A stretch of DNA of 64,000 bases from Tubulanus polymorphus. Lineage: Eukaryota > Nemertea > Palaeonemertea > Tubulaniformes > Tubulanidae. Positions 46,863-55,292 of this stretch are shown here, one piece after another. The notes below the pieces were generated by a model. The model was not told where the DNA came from. It made no database searches and saw only the letters and a list, made by a program, of their open reading frames with translations. Position 1 is the first letter of the stretch, and each line of letters starts with the position of its first letter. A program made the position numbers and the translations under genes. The DNA is taken from positions 5,074,675 to 5,138,674 of the forward strand of contig NC_134032.1 of the NCBI RefSeq assembly GCF_964204645.1. Direction: 5' to 3'.

Positions 46863-47472
46863 GAATAAAGATTTATTTATATTTGAACCACATAATATGT
46901 TAGTTACTGGAGTTACAAATTGTGGTAAAACACATTTCATATTAGACTTGTTAGAAACTATTTATAAAAATCATTTTGATAATATAATATTATTCTGTCC
47001 TACATATGAAATGAATGAAACATATAATAGAGATATAGTTAAGATAAAAAAGTTTATTATATTAGACCCTAAAACAGTAAAAGAAAATTTAGATAATTGT
47101 ATTAAAATTACATTAGATATTTATAAAGGATCTAATACATTATTTATTATTGATGATTGCGCAAATTTACATGATTCTAAAATTAGAGAAAGTGAGTTAT
47201 GTTATTTAGCTTTCTCTGGTAGACATTTTGGGATAACAACATGGGTTTTAAATCAGAAATATAATTCAATTGTGAAAGATTTTAGAGAGAATATAAGATT
47301 TCTAGTTTTATTTTATAACAAAGATAAAAAATCTATGCAACAATCATTGGAAGAAAATCAAATTATACCTACTGAATTACATGATGAGTATATGAATAAA
47401 TTAAAAAATAATAAAGGTTCAAAATTATTAATGAGATTACAATTTCCTTATGAATATAAATTTATAAAATAA
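46861..47472 (+). CDS. Inner Polinton DNA-packaging ATPase
   Basis: 203 residues, intact, start within TAAATG and overlapping the end of the integrase frame. Walker A is VTGVTNCGKTHF (residues 16-27), Walker B is TLFIIDDCANL, followed by YLAFSGRHFGITTWVLNQ, the sensor region of A32-like FtsK/HerA packaging ATPases. Length is normal for the Polinton family. It would drive DNA into the capsid built by the nearby capsid genes, which lie convergent to it. Confidence 0.9.
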   Translation: MNKDLFIFEPHNMLVTGVTNCGKTHFILDLLETIYKNHFDNIILFCPTYEMNETYNRDIVKIKKFIILDPKTVKENLDNCIKITLDIYKGSNTLFIIDDCANLHDSKIRESELCYLAFSGRHFGITTWVLNQKYNSIVKDFRENIRFLVLFYNKDKKSMQQSLEENQIIPTELHDEYMNKLKNNKGSKLLMRLQFPYEYKFIK

Positions 47473-47494
47473 CTATTTGTATACCTATGTATTA

Positions 47495-47590
47495 GATACC
47501 CTATTATATACCCCAATACCTGATACCCTAATACCTGATACCCTAATACCTAATACCCTAATACCTGATACCCTATTAGATACCTTAAAT
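47495..47590. repeat. CCTGATACCCTAATA minisatellite between convergent genes
   Basis: Five to six degenerate units of about 15 bp (ATACCTGATACCCTA) separating the plus-strand ATPase and the minus-strand gene cluster. It sits exactly where transcription from both sides must end, so a termination or polyadenylation role is possible. Confidence 0.75.
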
Positions 47591-47642
47591 AATTAAAACC
47601 CTTTTTTTATTTACTATTATTTTATACAATTTTCAACCTTTA

Positions 47643-48608
47643 TTATTCGAGTTTTAGATAATCAATTTCTGAATCACTTTCACTATCAGACGGCTCTAAC
47701 AACATATTTAAATGCTCTACCGAATCTACATCAACATCTTTATAATTTTTTTTCACCTTTTTCACCTTTTTCACCTTTTTCAAATTTTTTACTAAATCAT
47801 CAATAGTTGTTTCATTTTTTAACTTATTCTTCCAATCAAATTTATTATTATTTTCTACTTTAAGTTTTATAGAATCTTTATTACCAATATGTTTAACTGT
47901 AACTATATCATCATGTGGGTGTATGACATCATTTTCATTATCATCTTTATTAGTGTTTGATCCTAATATTTCATTTACAGTGTTTGATCCTAATATTTCA
48001 TTAGCATCGGTTAAATCTAATTCATCTTTATTAGGTGTTGCTAATAATAAATCTTCATATATTTTTTCACCATTTACTTTTTTATTTGAAACAAACTTTG
48101 TAACATATCTAAATGGGTGTTCTATAAATTCTCTTAAACCAACACGTTCTATAACATTAGTAATATGTGAATTTGTATTCATATGTTTATTCCAATTTGA
48201 TGGAGCGTTTGAAAATTCACCATTACAATAATCACAATAATTTCTATTTTCACTAACATTTAATATTATTGCATTATTATATGTAGAAGGTATTATGTTA
48301 TTAGATGTAGAGGGTATTACAGATGTAGAAGGTATTATGTTATTAGATGTAGAAGGTATTACATTATTAGATGTAGAAGGTATCACATTATTAGATGTAG
48401 AAGGTATTACATTATTATCAATTACATTACTTAAATTATCAACAACTTCACTTTTATTATTATCGATTTCCATTAGTTTAGTTTTATAATTTTTAAAAAT
48501 AGGATCAAATATCAAAGCTATATTACAAGGTATTACATAATATAAACCATCATTATTTTCATGTGTATCGATGTATGGAATATGTTTATATACTTTACCT
48601 CCTTCCAT
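47643..48608 (-). CDS. C2H2-type zinc-finger protein with PSTS repeats
   Basis: 321 residues, intact, start in TAAATG. Residues about 70-110 hold six near-identical NNVIPSTS repeats (48-bp to 24-bp DNA repeats). A U1-like finger follows: NYCDYCNGEFSNAPSNWNKH with a second His (Cys-x2-Cys-x13-His-x5-His). The C-terminus has the Lys/Val repeat LKKVKKVKKVKK and an acidic Ser/Asp tail. It is the last gene of the minus-strand cluster. Nucleic-acid binding is likely; the exact role is unknown. Confidence 0.65.
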   Translation of the reverse strand: MEGGKVYKHIPYIDTHENNDGLYYVIPCNIALIFDPIFKNYKTKLMEIDNNKSEVVDNLSNVIDNNVIPSTSNNVIPSTSNNVIPSTSNNIIPSTSVIPSTSNNIIPSTYNNAIILNVSENRNYCDYCNGEFSNAPSNWNKHMNTNSHITNVIERVGLREFIEHPFRYVTKFVSNKKVNGEKIYEDLLLATPNKDELDLTDANEILGSNTVNEILGSNTNKDDNENDVIHPHDDIVTVKHIGNKDSIKLKVENNNKFDWKNKLKNETTIDDLVKNLKKVKKVKKVKKNYKDVDVDSVEHLNMLLEPSDSESDSEIDYLKLE

Positions 48609-48640
48609 TTATTATATATATTTTTATTAAAGTTAAAATT

Positions 48641-49888
48641 TTAATACATAACACTATCTAATTGTGAATTTACAATATTTAATTGCGCGTCAGATAATAT
48701 ATAAATATGCATTTTAAAATTTTTAATTCCTTTTTTCTTTATCATGAATAATTGTATTCCATCTTTTGTATTTTGTAGTTTTTTCCCAGAACCATGTAAT
48801 AAGTTATCTTCAGTTGTTCTAAAATCTAACCATAATGCATATTTATTACCGGTATAATAGTCAATTTGATTAATGTTACAATTTTCAAATGATTTTACTT
48901 TTTCATTCATAAAATGTTTTTTAATTTCTACCCATTGATCTATCATTCTCATTCCTTGACAAAATATTTTATTCGCTATTCCTTCGATAGTTATTTCTAC
49001 TTTTGTTATTTCAGGATTATAATAATTGTCAACATTTATTGCGCCATTAGTATACGTTCCAATGGTAAAAAATATTAATATACCTTTAATAGATCTTCTA
49101 GGAAAGTTAATATTCTCATTTATTATTTCATCATTTGCATTAATAGTTACAGTTTTAAATTTATCAATATAATCATATAATAATGAAAATCCTTGATTGT
49201 ATTTAGTTTGAATTATACTTGAAATATTTTCATCAGTTACTGTATCATATTCTAAACATATATTCGATAATTTATAACTCATATCTTTATTAACGCTAGA
49301 TATTACAATTGCATTTACAGGAGCAAATGTTATCTCAAATATAATATCTTCTTGAATTGCGTATTTATATAAAGGTGCATTATTATTTATCAATTCAAAG
49401 TCTAATGGAATTTTATATTTGCTTCCATATATACTTTTTATCAATTTATCTACATCATTTGTTAATATTGCGCTATTAGCTTCTGATCTTAATTCATTTT
49501 GGTTTTCTGATTGGATGCCTTGAAATATCATATTATTTCTATTTTCTTTAGTTAACCATAAATCTTTATAATGCATAAATAAATTATAATCATCTAATGA
49601 GAAAACTGTTTCTGGATCAATCTTTATTGTTAACTTTTTAATCAAATATCTTCCAACATTATCAACAACATAATTATTATTATTACCGATTACTTTTATA
49701 TCAGCTGATAAATAAATACTGTTTGGAACATAAAAAGTATTTTGTGTTAATCTAGGAATTCTAACGTATAAAGTTTCATCGGGATTAATATTTGAAGGGT
49801 TATGAGTAATTATATGATGTGATCTTTCTGCTTTAATAGCATTAGATATTCTATGATTCTTAGAAGGATTGATATAACTCCCACTCAT
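48641..49888 (-). CDS. Major capsid protein, double jelly-roll type
   Basis: 415 residues, intact, start in TAAATG after a T-run. The C-terminus has WLDFRTTEDNLLHGSGKKL and YILSDAQLNIVNSQLDSVMY, the conserved end of Polinton/adintovirus hexon-type capsid proteins. The N-terminal NTFYVPNSIYLSADIKVI and RRSIKGILIFFT fit jelly-roll strands. Length is somewhat short for the family. It would form the capsid lattice. It leads into the structural cluster continuing to 55264. Confidence 0.85.
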   Translation of the reverse strand: MSGSYINPSKNHRISNAIKAERSHHIITHNPSNINPDETLYVRIPRLTQNTFYVPNSIYLSADIKVIGNNNNYVVDNVGRYLIKKLTIKIDPETVFSLDDYNLFMHYKDLWLTKENRNNMIFQGIQSENQNELRSEANSAILTNDVDKLIKSIYGSKYKIPLDFELINNNAPLYKYAIQEDIIFEITFAPVNAIVISSVNKDMSYKLSNICLEYDTVTDENISSIIQTKYNQGFSLLYDYIDKFKTVTINANDEIINENINFPRRSIKGILIFFTIGTYTNGAINVDNYYNPEITKVEITIEGIANKIFCQGMRMIDQWVEIKKHFMNEKVKSFENCNINQIDYYTGNKYALWLDFRTTEDNLLHGSGKKLQNTKDGIQLFMIKKKGIKNFKMHIYILSDAQLNIVNSQLDSVMY

Positions 49889-49908
49889 TTATTTAACAAA
49901 AAAATTAA
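49889..49908 (-). promoter_or_regulatory. T-run plus TAAATG start signal of capsid gene
   Basis: On the minus strand: AATTTTTTTGTTAAATAA directly before the ATG at 49888. Same layout as the other structural genes. Confidence 0.6.
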
Positions 49909-49942
49909 TTATTTATTTTTTGATATTTTTTGATATCATGGT

Positions 49943-51631
49943 TTACTTGATATTTTTTGATATCATATTTACTAAACCAAAAATAATAGCACTTACAACT
50001 GTAATTAGAAATAAAATAATATGTTCAGCAGCAAAGTTAATAATGTTTCCTGCAGATTTCAATATAAAACCAACAATTGAAGCAATAACTCCTGGTAAAG
50101 CTGCAGCAGATTTCTTTGATAGTTCCCACAAATATTTTGCTAATTTCTTTAAACCATCTTTAACTTTATCTTGTATAGAATTATTTCCTGGAGGTTTATC
50201 TGGTTTATTGGGAGTAGGAGTAGATTTCAAAGCATTTGATATTGCTAAACCAATTGTTGTAAATACCATAGTTACAGATGTTAGAATTGAAAGAATTGTT
50301 ATTCCTTCTAATTTAAATAATAACTTTATTCTGTCTTTTAATGATATTTCAGAATTTGGTTTAATCAACAAATCTTTAAAAATAACTTTTAATTTTTTAA
50401 TATGATTAAGATCATATGATTTTAATAATATATCTCTTTCTTCTTTTTGTAATTTTATGTTATATTCTAAATCATCTATTTCTTTTACTAAAGCTAACTT
50501 TCTGCTTTCAAAATCAGCTTCATAAACTACTTGATGATTTCTATTTAATTCTAATTGTTTTAATTCTTCATCTACATTAACTAATTCTTTTTCTAACATG
50601 GTTTTTTTAGAAAATCTCATCTTAATATTAGCAATTTCATCAGCTGATACTTGTATACCTTTAATTTCTCTACGTATTTGTTCAGGAAATGCTTCTAATT
50701 CTTCATCCGTTAAATTAAGAAATCCTTTTTCTAGTAAATATTGCAGTCGATTTATTCCAGTTTCAGAACCAGATGTATCTGATATACTATTCATCAGTTC
50801 TTCTGAATCTCTTAATCTATCAATTTGTTTTTCTAATTGTAATTTACTTGAATAATTATCAATTTGTTGAGTGTCTCTTCTCGATGTTTCGGGTGTTGAA
50901 GATCTCAATCTATCTAATCGATTTCTATTCTCTTCCATTTCTGGATCAAAATCAGTAGGATTTGGATTTTTAAATGGTGAATATTTGTTTATATTAATTT
51001 TAGGAATTGGTTCTTCTTCATTTATTCTATAGAGTGCATTCCATATAATTCTGAGAAATTCTCTACCACCTTTTGAATTTTCAATTGTAGATGTTGCTCG
51101 CATTTCAGGTTCAAAAATATTTTCTTGACCCATTTTAGATAATTGAATTGTTACAATATTCCTATTTAAATCAAGATTATAATACCATGCATCATTTTTA
51201 AATTCTAAATTATTTGTGAAATATGGGTCATCTTTAAAAATTTGTTCTACAACATCTTCAGTATCAATTTCATCTGTTACACCTGATGGTAATAATTCGT
51301 TAACAATTGTATCTGTTACTCTAGATTTCATTAAATATAAATCTTCTTTCAATTCAGGATCAGTTGTATTTACTAATCTATTCATTAAATCTTTTCTTTC
51401 TCTTCTAGTTGTAATTATACCCCTTTCAGGAGCTTCTAAATATTGTTTTATTTTTTCACGTAATTTGGGAACATCATCATAATCATCATCTTCACCTAAA
51501 TTAGTATTATATGCTGATTCATCATTATTATCAATATTAGCACCTGCATCATTATAATCATCATCAATATATCCTTCATTATTATTTCCCATGTCATCCA
51601 ATGGAATATCTTCTACACCTTCTACATCCAT
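49943..51631 (-). CDS. Large coiled-coil protein with C-terminal membrane region
   Basis: 562 residues, intact, start in TAAATG. Acidic, Asp/Asn-rich N-terminus; a central polar region; a coiled coil at about residues 330-400 (ELVNVDEELKQLELNRNH, LVKEIDDLEYNIKLQKEE); then hydrophobic segments ITILSILTSVTMVFTTIGLA, a Pro-rich linker, AALPGVIASIVGFIL and IILFLITVVSAIIFGLV. It resembles large structural proteins found next to capsid genes in Polinton-like viruses, but I cannot assign a function. It could be a membrane-anchored tail-fibre or scaffold protein. Confidence 0.6.
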   Translation of the reverse strand: MDVEGVEDIPLDDMGNNNEGYIDDDYNDAGANIDNNDESAYNTNLGEDDDYDDVPKLREKIKQYLEAPERGIITTRRERKDLMNRLVNTTDPELKEDLYLMKSRVTDTIVNELLPSGVTDEIDTEDVVEQIFKDDPYFTNNLEFKNDAWYYNLDLNRNIVTIQLSKMGQENIFEPEMRATSTIENSKGGREFLRIIWNALYRINEEEPIPKININKYSPFKNPNPTDFDPEMEENRNRLDRLRSSTPETSRRDTQQIDNYSSKLQLEKQIDRLRDSEELMNSISDTSGSETGINRLQYLLEKGFLNLTDEELEAFPEQIRREIKGIQVSADEIANIKMRFSKKTMLEKELVNVDEELKQLELNRNHQVVYEADFESRKLALVKEIDDLEYNIKLQKEERDILLKSYDLNHIKKLKVIFKDLLIKPNSEISLKDRIKLLFKLEGITILSILTSVTMVFTTIGLAISNALKSTPTPNKPDKPPGNNSIQDKVKDGLKKLAKYLWELSKKSAAALPGVIASIVGFILKSAGNIINFAAEHIILFLITVVSAIIFGLVNMISKNIK

Positions 51632-51647
51632 TTACATAATAAAAAAA

Positions 51648-52948
51648 TTAAAATTTAAAATATAATATTCCTCCGATTACAATTCCTATACAAGTTATAG
51701 CTAATTTAGTATTTTCATGTGATTTATTATCATCATCAGTTTTAATTATTTCATGTTGAATATTATCGGTTCTAATATCTTCTGATGTATTGTAATCTTT
51801 TATTTTAGAATCATTATTTAATTTAATATTCTTAGTTTTAGTTTCTGTTGATTGAATGTGTTTTTTATTTTTTTCACCTTCCATTAATTTTGGAGCAGTA
51901 ATAATCTTTTTATTTATATCATTCAATCCAAATGAATTATTTATTGTTGCAGTTTTAATTAGATTATTATAACCAATTATATTTCCCATCTTTAATACTA
52001 AATCATTAGAAATAATTAATAGATTAGGGCCTATACAATAATTAAGTCTTACATGAGATTTATCTAAATAATTTTGATATCTTATAATGTTTTCTGGAAT
52101 CGATCTATTTTTATCATTATGAATTGAATCTTCAATAAAACTTTAAACTGTTTCTGCGCATCGAATGAAGTGTTATCATTTCCAATTATTGGGGATCTTG
52201 TTTCAACTTGGGCGCCTAAAATACATATCAAATAAATTCTAATAGATTGATTTATTCTTTGTATACCTGATTTTGTAAAACCTTCACCATTTTCTAAAAT
52301 GAAATTAACCCAACCATTATTATTATCAATTTTATAATTATGATAAGCTGAAATTCTATGCATATAATCAATTCTTTTTATTTCATACTCTTCACCAACA
52401 CCTTGTAATTTACCATGCGCTCTAAAATCGGAATTAATATTTATATTAAATTCATTACATATTTTATAAAACTTGGATATATTAATATTATTATCCAATT
52501 CTTTAAAATATTTAGACCCAGGTAAAGGACATTCTAATTCATTTAATATTATTCTAATTTGAAAATATGTGTGAAATCTAAATATTGTGTGAATTAATTT
52601 TAAATCAGAATACTTCAAATTTTTATCTAAGTTATTTAAATGATCATTCCAACTAATTCCACATCCTGTTGTTGCACAATAAACAGCAAAATTTAATTGA
52701 TTCTGCCAATACTTCATATTAGATTTTACTTTATATATATGATATTCATCTCGAGTAAAAGTAACTTCATATGTATTAAATATATTTTCCATTTTAGAAA
52801 TAAAAAACTGTGATTCATTAACATAAATTTCTAAATTAGTTAATGAATTTAAAACTATATTTTTATATGTAATATTTTTCTTAAAATCTATTGCCGGAAT
52901 ATTATATTTAATTGATTTATTATATTGGAAAGCTTTTGGAAACCCCAT
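51648..52948 (-). pseudogene. Structural-cluster gene with one frameshift
   Basis: Open frame 52948-52082 (288 residues) starts in TAAATG. Near 52140 the frame slips, and the frame that continues without a stop runs into the open frame 51989-51648, so the original product was probably one protein of about 430 residues. The internal Met at 51989 lacks the TAAATG context found at every other gene start of this cluster, supporting this. Visible: a Cys/Gly region YCATTGCGISW, a helical middle, LICILGAQVETRSPI, and a C-terminal hydrophobic KLAITCIGIVIGGILYF that may cross a membrane. Not recognised; probably a virion protein. Confidence 0.6.
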
Positions 52949-52977
52949 TTATATAACTAAAAAAGTTAATAATTTAT

Positions 52978-53400
52978 TTATTCTTTTAATAATTTATCTT
53001 GTTCTTCAACTGTTATATGACCATTTAAACTTATTATATAATCTAGTGTGTTCTTTAATTTATTTATTTCTTTTATATTAGATTTTATTTTTTCTTTATT
53101 ACTTTTTATATTTAATTTTGAACTTATACCAGTTAAAACACTTGAACTGATTCCTAACACACCAATTGATATAGCTAAAGGTGTTAATGGACTGAATATT
53201 GCTAGAAATGTTATTACAGAACTAATTGTAACCGAACCACTAATAATAAGATAATATATAATTTTACTTTTTAAATATTTTTTCTTTTTTATCTTTAAGT
53301 CACTTTCAAATTCTAATAATTGTTTTTCTAAATATGTTTTTAATTTAGTTTTATTTATATCATGAGGAATAATATCAATACTATCAACTTTATCTTCCAT
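52978..53400 (-). CDS. Small two-pass membrane protein with coiled coil
   Basis: 140 residues, intact, start in TAAATG after a run of eight T. Charged N-terminal helix (KTYLEKQLLEFESDLKIKKK), then hydrophobic IIYYLIISGSVTISSVITF and TPLAISIGVLGISSSVLTG, then a Lys/Asn-rich coiled coil (KEKIKSNIKEINKLKNTLDY). Typical topology of a small virion or membrane protein. Not recognised. Confidence 0.6.
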   Translation of the reverse strand: MEDKVDSIDIIPHDINKTKLKTYLEKQLLEFESDLKIKKKKYLKSKIIYYLIISGSVTISSVITFLAIFSPLTPLAISIGVLGISSSVLTGISSKLNIKSNKEKIKSNIKEINKLKNTLDYIISLNGHITVEEQDKLLKE

Positions 53401-53420
53401 TTATTTAACAAAAAAAATTA
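53401..53420 (-). promoter_or_regulatory. T-run plus TAAATG start signal
   Basis: Minus strand AATTTTTTTTGTTAAATAA directly before the ATG at 53400. It also supplies the stop codon of the 42-residue gene upstream. Confidence 0.6.
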
Positions 53421-53533
53421 CTAATTAGTAAACTTATAAGCAACAAAAAATATATAACTAAATAACCACCACCAGTAAATGCTAAAGCGTTAACAATTGC
53501 CGATCCTATAATAGTTATAATTGCAGAAGCCAT
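53405..53533 (-). CDS. 42-residue membrane peptide
   Basis: Start in TAAATG; encodes MASAIITIIGSAIVNALAFT then GGGYLVIYFLLLISLLIS and ends FFC at a TAA that lies inside the next gene's T-run/TAAATG signal. The start resembles a widespread small Polinton protein (MA.A....G.A.VNALAF) that is normally longer with a charged tail. Here the end is made by the downstream gene's control sequence, so it may be a shortened version. Confidence 0.6.
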   Translation of the reverse strand: MASAIITIIGSAIVNALAFTGGGYLVIYFLLLISLLISNFFC

Positions 53534-53552
53534 TTATTTAGCAAAAAAATTA
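53534..53552 (-). promoter_or_regulatory. T-run plus TAAATG start signal
   Basis: Minus strand AATTTTTTTGCTAAATAA directly before the ATG at 53533. Confidence 0.6.
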
Positions 53553-53557
53553 TGCAT

Positions 53558-53779
53558 TTATATGGGAGGAATATATTTTTGTTTTTCCAGATAATCAATA
53601 GTTAAATTAGATAAAGTAACTGCTAATGTTAACTTTAAAATATCATTTATATCAAATCTATCAACATTAACACTTCCCATTTTGAATACTTTTTTTAATA
53701 CCATTGAATAACCAACAGTTCCAACTGATAGTAATGCGCCATTATATAATCCAGTTATTATCCACTTATTATCACTCAT
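53558..53779 (-). CDS. Small membrane-associated Polinton protein
   Basis: 73 residues, intact, start in TAAATG after seven T. Sequence features: GLYNGALLSVGTVGYSMVL (hydrophobic), then DINDILKLTLAVTLSNLTID and YLEKQKYIP. The pattern, a Gly-rich hydrophobic start, a second hydrophobic helix and a final YIP-type end, recurs in small Polinton/adintovirus proteins of unknown function. Part of the compact structural cluster. Confidence 0.6.
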   Translation of the reverse strand: MSDNKWIITGLYNGALLSVGTVGYSMVLKKVFKMGSVNVDRFDINDILKLTLAVTLSNLTIDYLEKQKYIPPI

Positions 53780-53798
53780 TTATTTATCAAAAAAATTA
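53780..53798 (-). promoter_or_regulatory. T-run plus TAAATG start signal
   Basis: Minus strand AATTTTTTTGATAAATAA directly before the ATG at 53779; it overlaps the end of the preceding gene. Confidence 0.6.
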
Positions 53799-54133
53799 CT
53801 ATCATCAAAATATTTAGTTAACTTATTTATGATTAATTCAACATTTATTTCATTACTAGTTTTATGATTATCATATATTTTGGATAATATGTTTTTAATA
53901 TCATCGATGATAAAATCTTCATCTAATTCATAAAATCTTAAAGATTCTCTAATTAAATTAGTAATCTTTTCTACATTTAAAGTTTCTATTGTTGTTTCAT
54001 ACTCAAATGTTGTTTCATTAGAAAATACAACATTTTTGATATGTGTTATTACATCATTAATATTAAATTTCATTTCTTTCTCACGTTTAAAATCAAATCC
54101 AAAACATATACTCGGTCCAACAGTTATATTCAT
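53780..54133 (-). CDS. Unknown small protein of structural cluster
   Basis: 117 residues, intact, start in TAAATG after seven T; its stop abuts the next start. Mostly charged helices (VEKITNLIRESLRFYELDED, IIDDIKNILSKIYDNHK). No family recognised. Confidence 0.5.
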   Translation of the reverse strand: MNITVGPSICFGFDFKREKEMKFNINDVITHIKNVVFSNETTFEYETTIETLNVEKITNLIRESLRFYELDEDFIIDDIKNILSKIYDNHKTSNEINVELIINKLTKYFDDSNFFDK

Positions 54134-54152
54134 TTATATATTAAAAAAATTA
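54134..54152 (-). promoter_or_regulatory. T-run plus TAAATG start signal
   Basis: Minus strand AATTTTTTTAATATATAA directly before the ATG at 54133. Confidence 0.55.
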
Positions 54153-54905
54153 CTCTCTACATCTTATAACTAATTCATATATCACAGGAAAGTTATTTAA
54201 ATCAATTAAGTATCCATTATGATTTCTTATTTCTAATTTAAAATTATTAAATTTAGGAATGCAAGGTTTAAAATCACATTCTGTTAAATTATAATTTATT
54301 TGAGTTCCAAATTGTTTAACATTTTTTAGTGGTAAAATATTTAGTATACTAGAACTACAAATTGTTTCTTTAGTTGCTTCGAAAGTTTTTGTAGGCTCGA
54401 TTAAATTGCAATAAATATAAAAGTGCGTAAAAGGTATTATATTTGAGCTGCCTTCTGCGTTTCCAGTAACTGTAAGTGGTTTAATTCCTAACATTTTAGC
54501 CAGTGGTTTGTTTACCATAAATTTATGTTGTTCATTAGATATCTTTATTCTAATTTTATTAGTACTATCAATTTTATTAAATTTAATTTCAAATACAGAA
54601 GTGCCCCCGATTTTCAACCGAGCTCTTCTATTAATTTCCTGCGCTAATGATTCTAAATTATATAATCCTGGTTTTAAAAATATATGAAACCATTTATCTT
54701 TATTTCTCATATAAATCATAAACCCTCTATGTTCAAAAGTTTTATCTGATATATTATAAAAAGAATTACATAAACTTATATTAACTAATTTTAAATCTAC
54801 ACAATTCTTAAATTCTCTGTCTAATTGTACTAATAAATTATGTGATTTATAATTTGTAAGTTTTCTAGAATCAACAAATATTCTATATTCTTTTAATTCC
54901 ACCAT
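54150..54905 (-). CDS. Minor capsid (penton-type) protein
   Basis: 251 residues, intact, start in TAAATG. Begins EYRIFVDSRKLTNYKSHNLL followed by CVDLKLVNISLCNSFYNISD, then FLKPGLYNLESLAQEINRRA and MLGIKP. The order (short strands, SLCNSxYN, Pro-Gly-x-Tyr-Asn, a helix, then LG) is that of the Polinton single-jelly-roll penton protein. The same pattern is visible in the outer Polinton's gene at 62473. It would occupy the capsid vertices. Confidence 0.75.
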   Translation of the reverse strand: MVELKEYRIFVDSRKLTNYKSHNLLVQLDREFKNCVDLKLVNISLCNSFYNISDKTFEHRGFMIYMRNKDKWFHIFLKPGLYNLESLAQEINRRARLKIGGTSVFEIKFNKIDSTNKIRIKISNEQHKFMVNKPLAKMLGIKPLTVTGNAEGSSNIIPFTHFYIYCNLIEPTKTFEATKETICSSSILNILPLKNVKQFGTQINYNLTECDFKPCIPKFNNFKLEIRNHNGYLIDLNNFPVIYELVIRCRE

Positions 54906-54958
54906 TTATTTTACATATTTTCTTATTCGAAATCTATTTCATGGTGCCCCTTTTCATT

Positions 54959-55264
54959 CTAACCTTTGTATACGAAATAGAAATCTCCAGAACATAATTC
55001 TTCTAGATCTTCACTTGATAATCTATGAAATCTATCTGGTAAATAAGTTCTGAATTTATATTTATTTCCTTTTAATCCTTCATATTCTAAATGAATTACT
55101 AATTTATCTCCATATTTGTTAGTAATTGTTTCAATGTTAGTAATTAAATATTTCTTGTGAATTGTTAACTCAGTTAGTACTTTAAATTTATAATCTACAG
55201 ATTTTACATTTGTAGTATCTTTAATTCTATCTAAGAATTCATTGTGTACTTGTTTACACTCCAT
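54959..55264 (-). CDS. Small conserved Polinton protein, possible OB fold
   Basis: 101 residues, intact, start in TAAATG. KFKVLTELTIHKKYLITNIE, then TNKYGDKLVIHLEYEG and RTYLPDRFHRLSSEDLEEL with a final FYFVYKG. The strand-rich start, FLP.RF and L...YKG end recur in a short protein family of Polintons and related elements in insects and cnidarians. The strand pattern would suit a small nucleic-acid-binding OB fold, but this is a guess. Confidence 0.5.
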   Translation of the reverse strand: MECKQVHNEFLDRIKDTTNVKSVDYKFKVLTELTIHKKYLITNIETITNKYGDKLVIHLEYEGLKGNKYKFRTYLPDRFHRLSSEDLEELCSGDFYFVYKG

Positions 55265-55292
55265 TTATTATACAAATTTTTATTGAAATTGA

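Noticed and set aside
47495-47590. Interstitial telomere
   Set aside because: Units are 15 bp and degenerate, not tandem TTAGGG, and sit precisely between two convergent genes of a Polinton.
49920-50405. 161-codon plus-strand open frame
   Set aside because: Antisense shadow of the large coiled-coil/membrane gene; hydrophobicity mirrors the other strand and there is no start signal.
51648-51989. Separate 113-residue gene
   Set aside because: It lacks the TAAATG context and continues the frame of the upstream gene past a single slip; better read as that gene's C-terminus.
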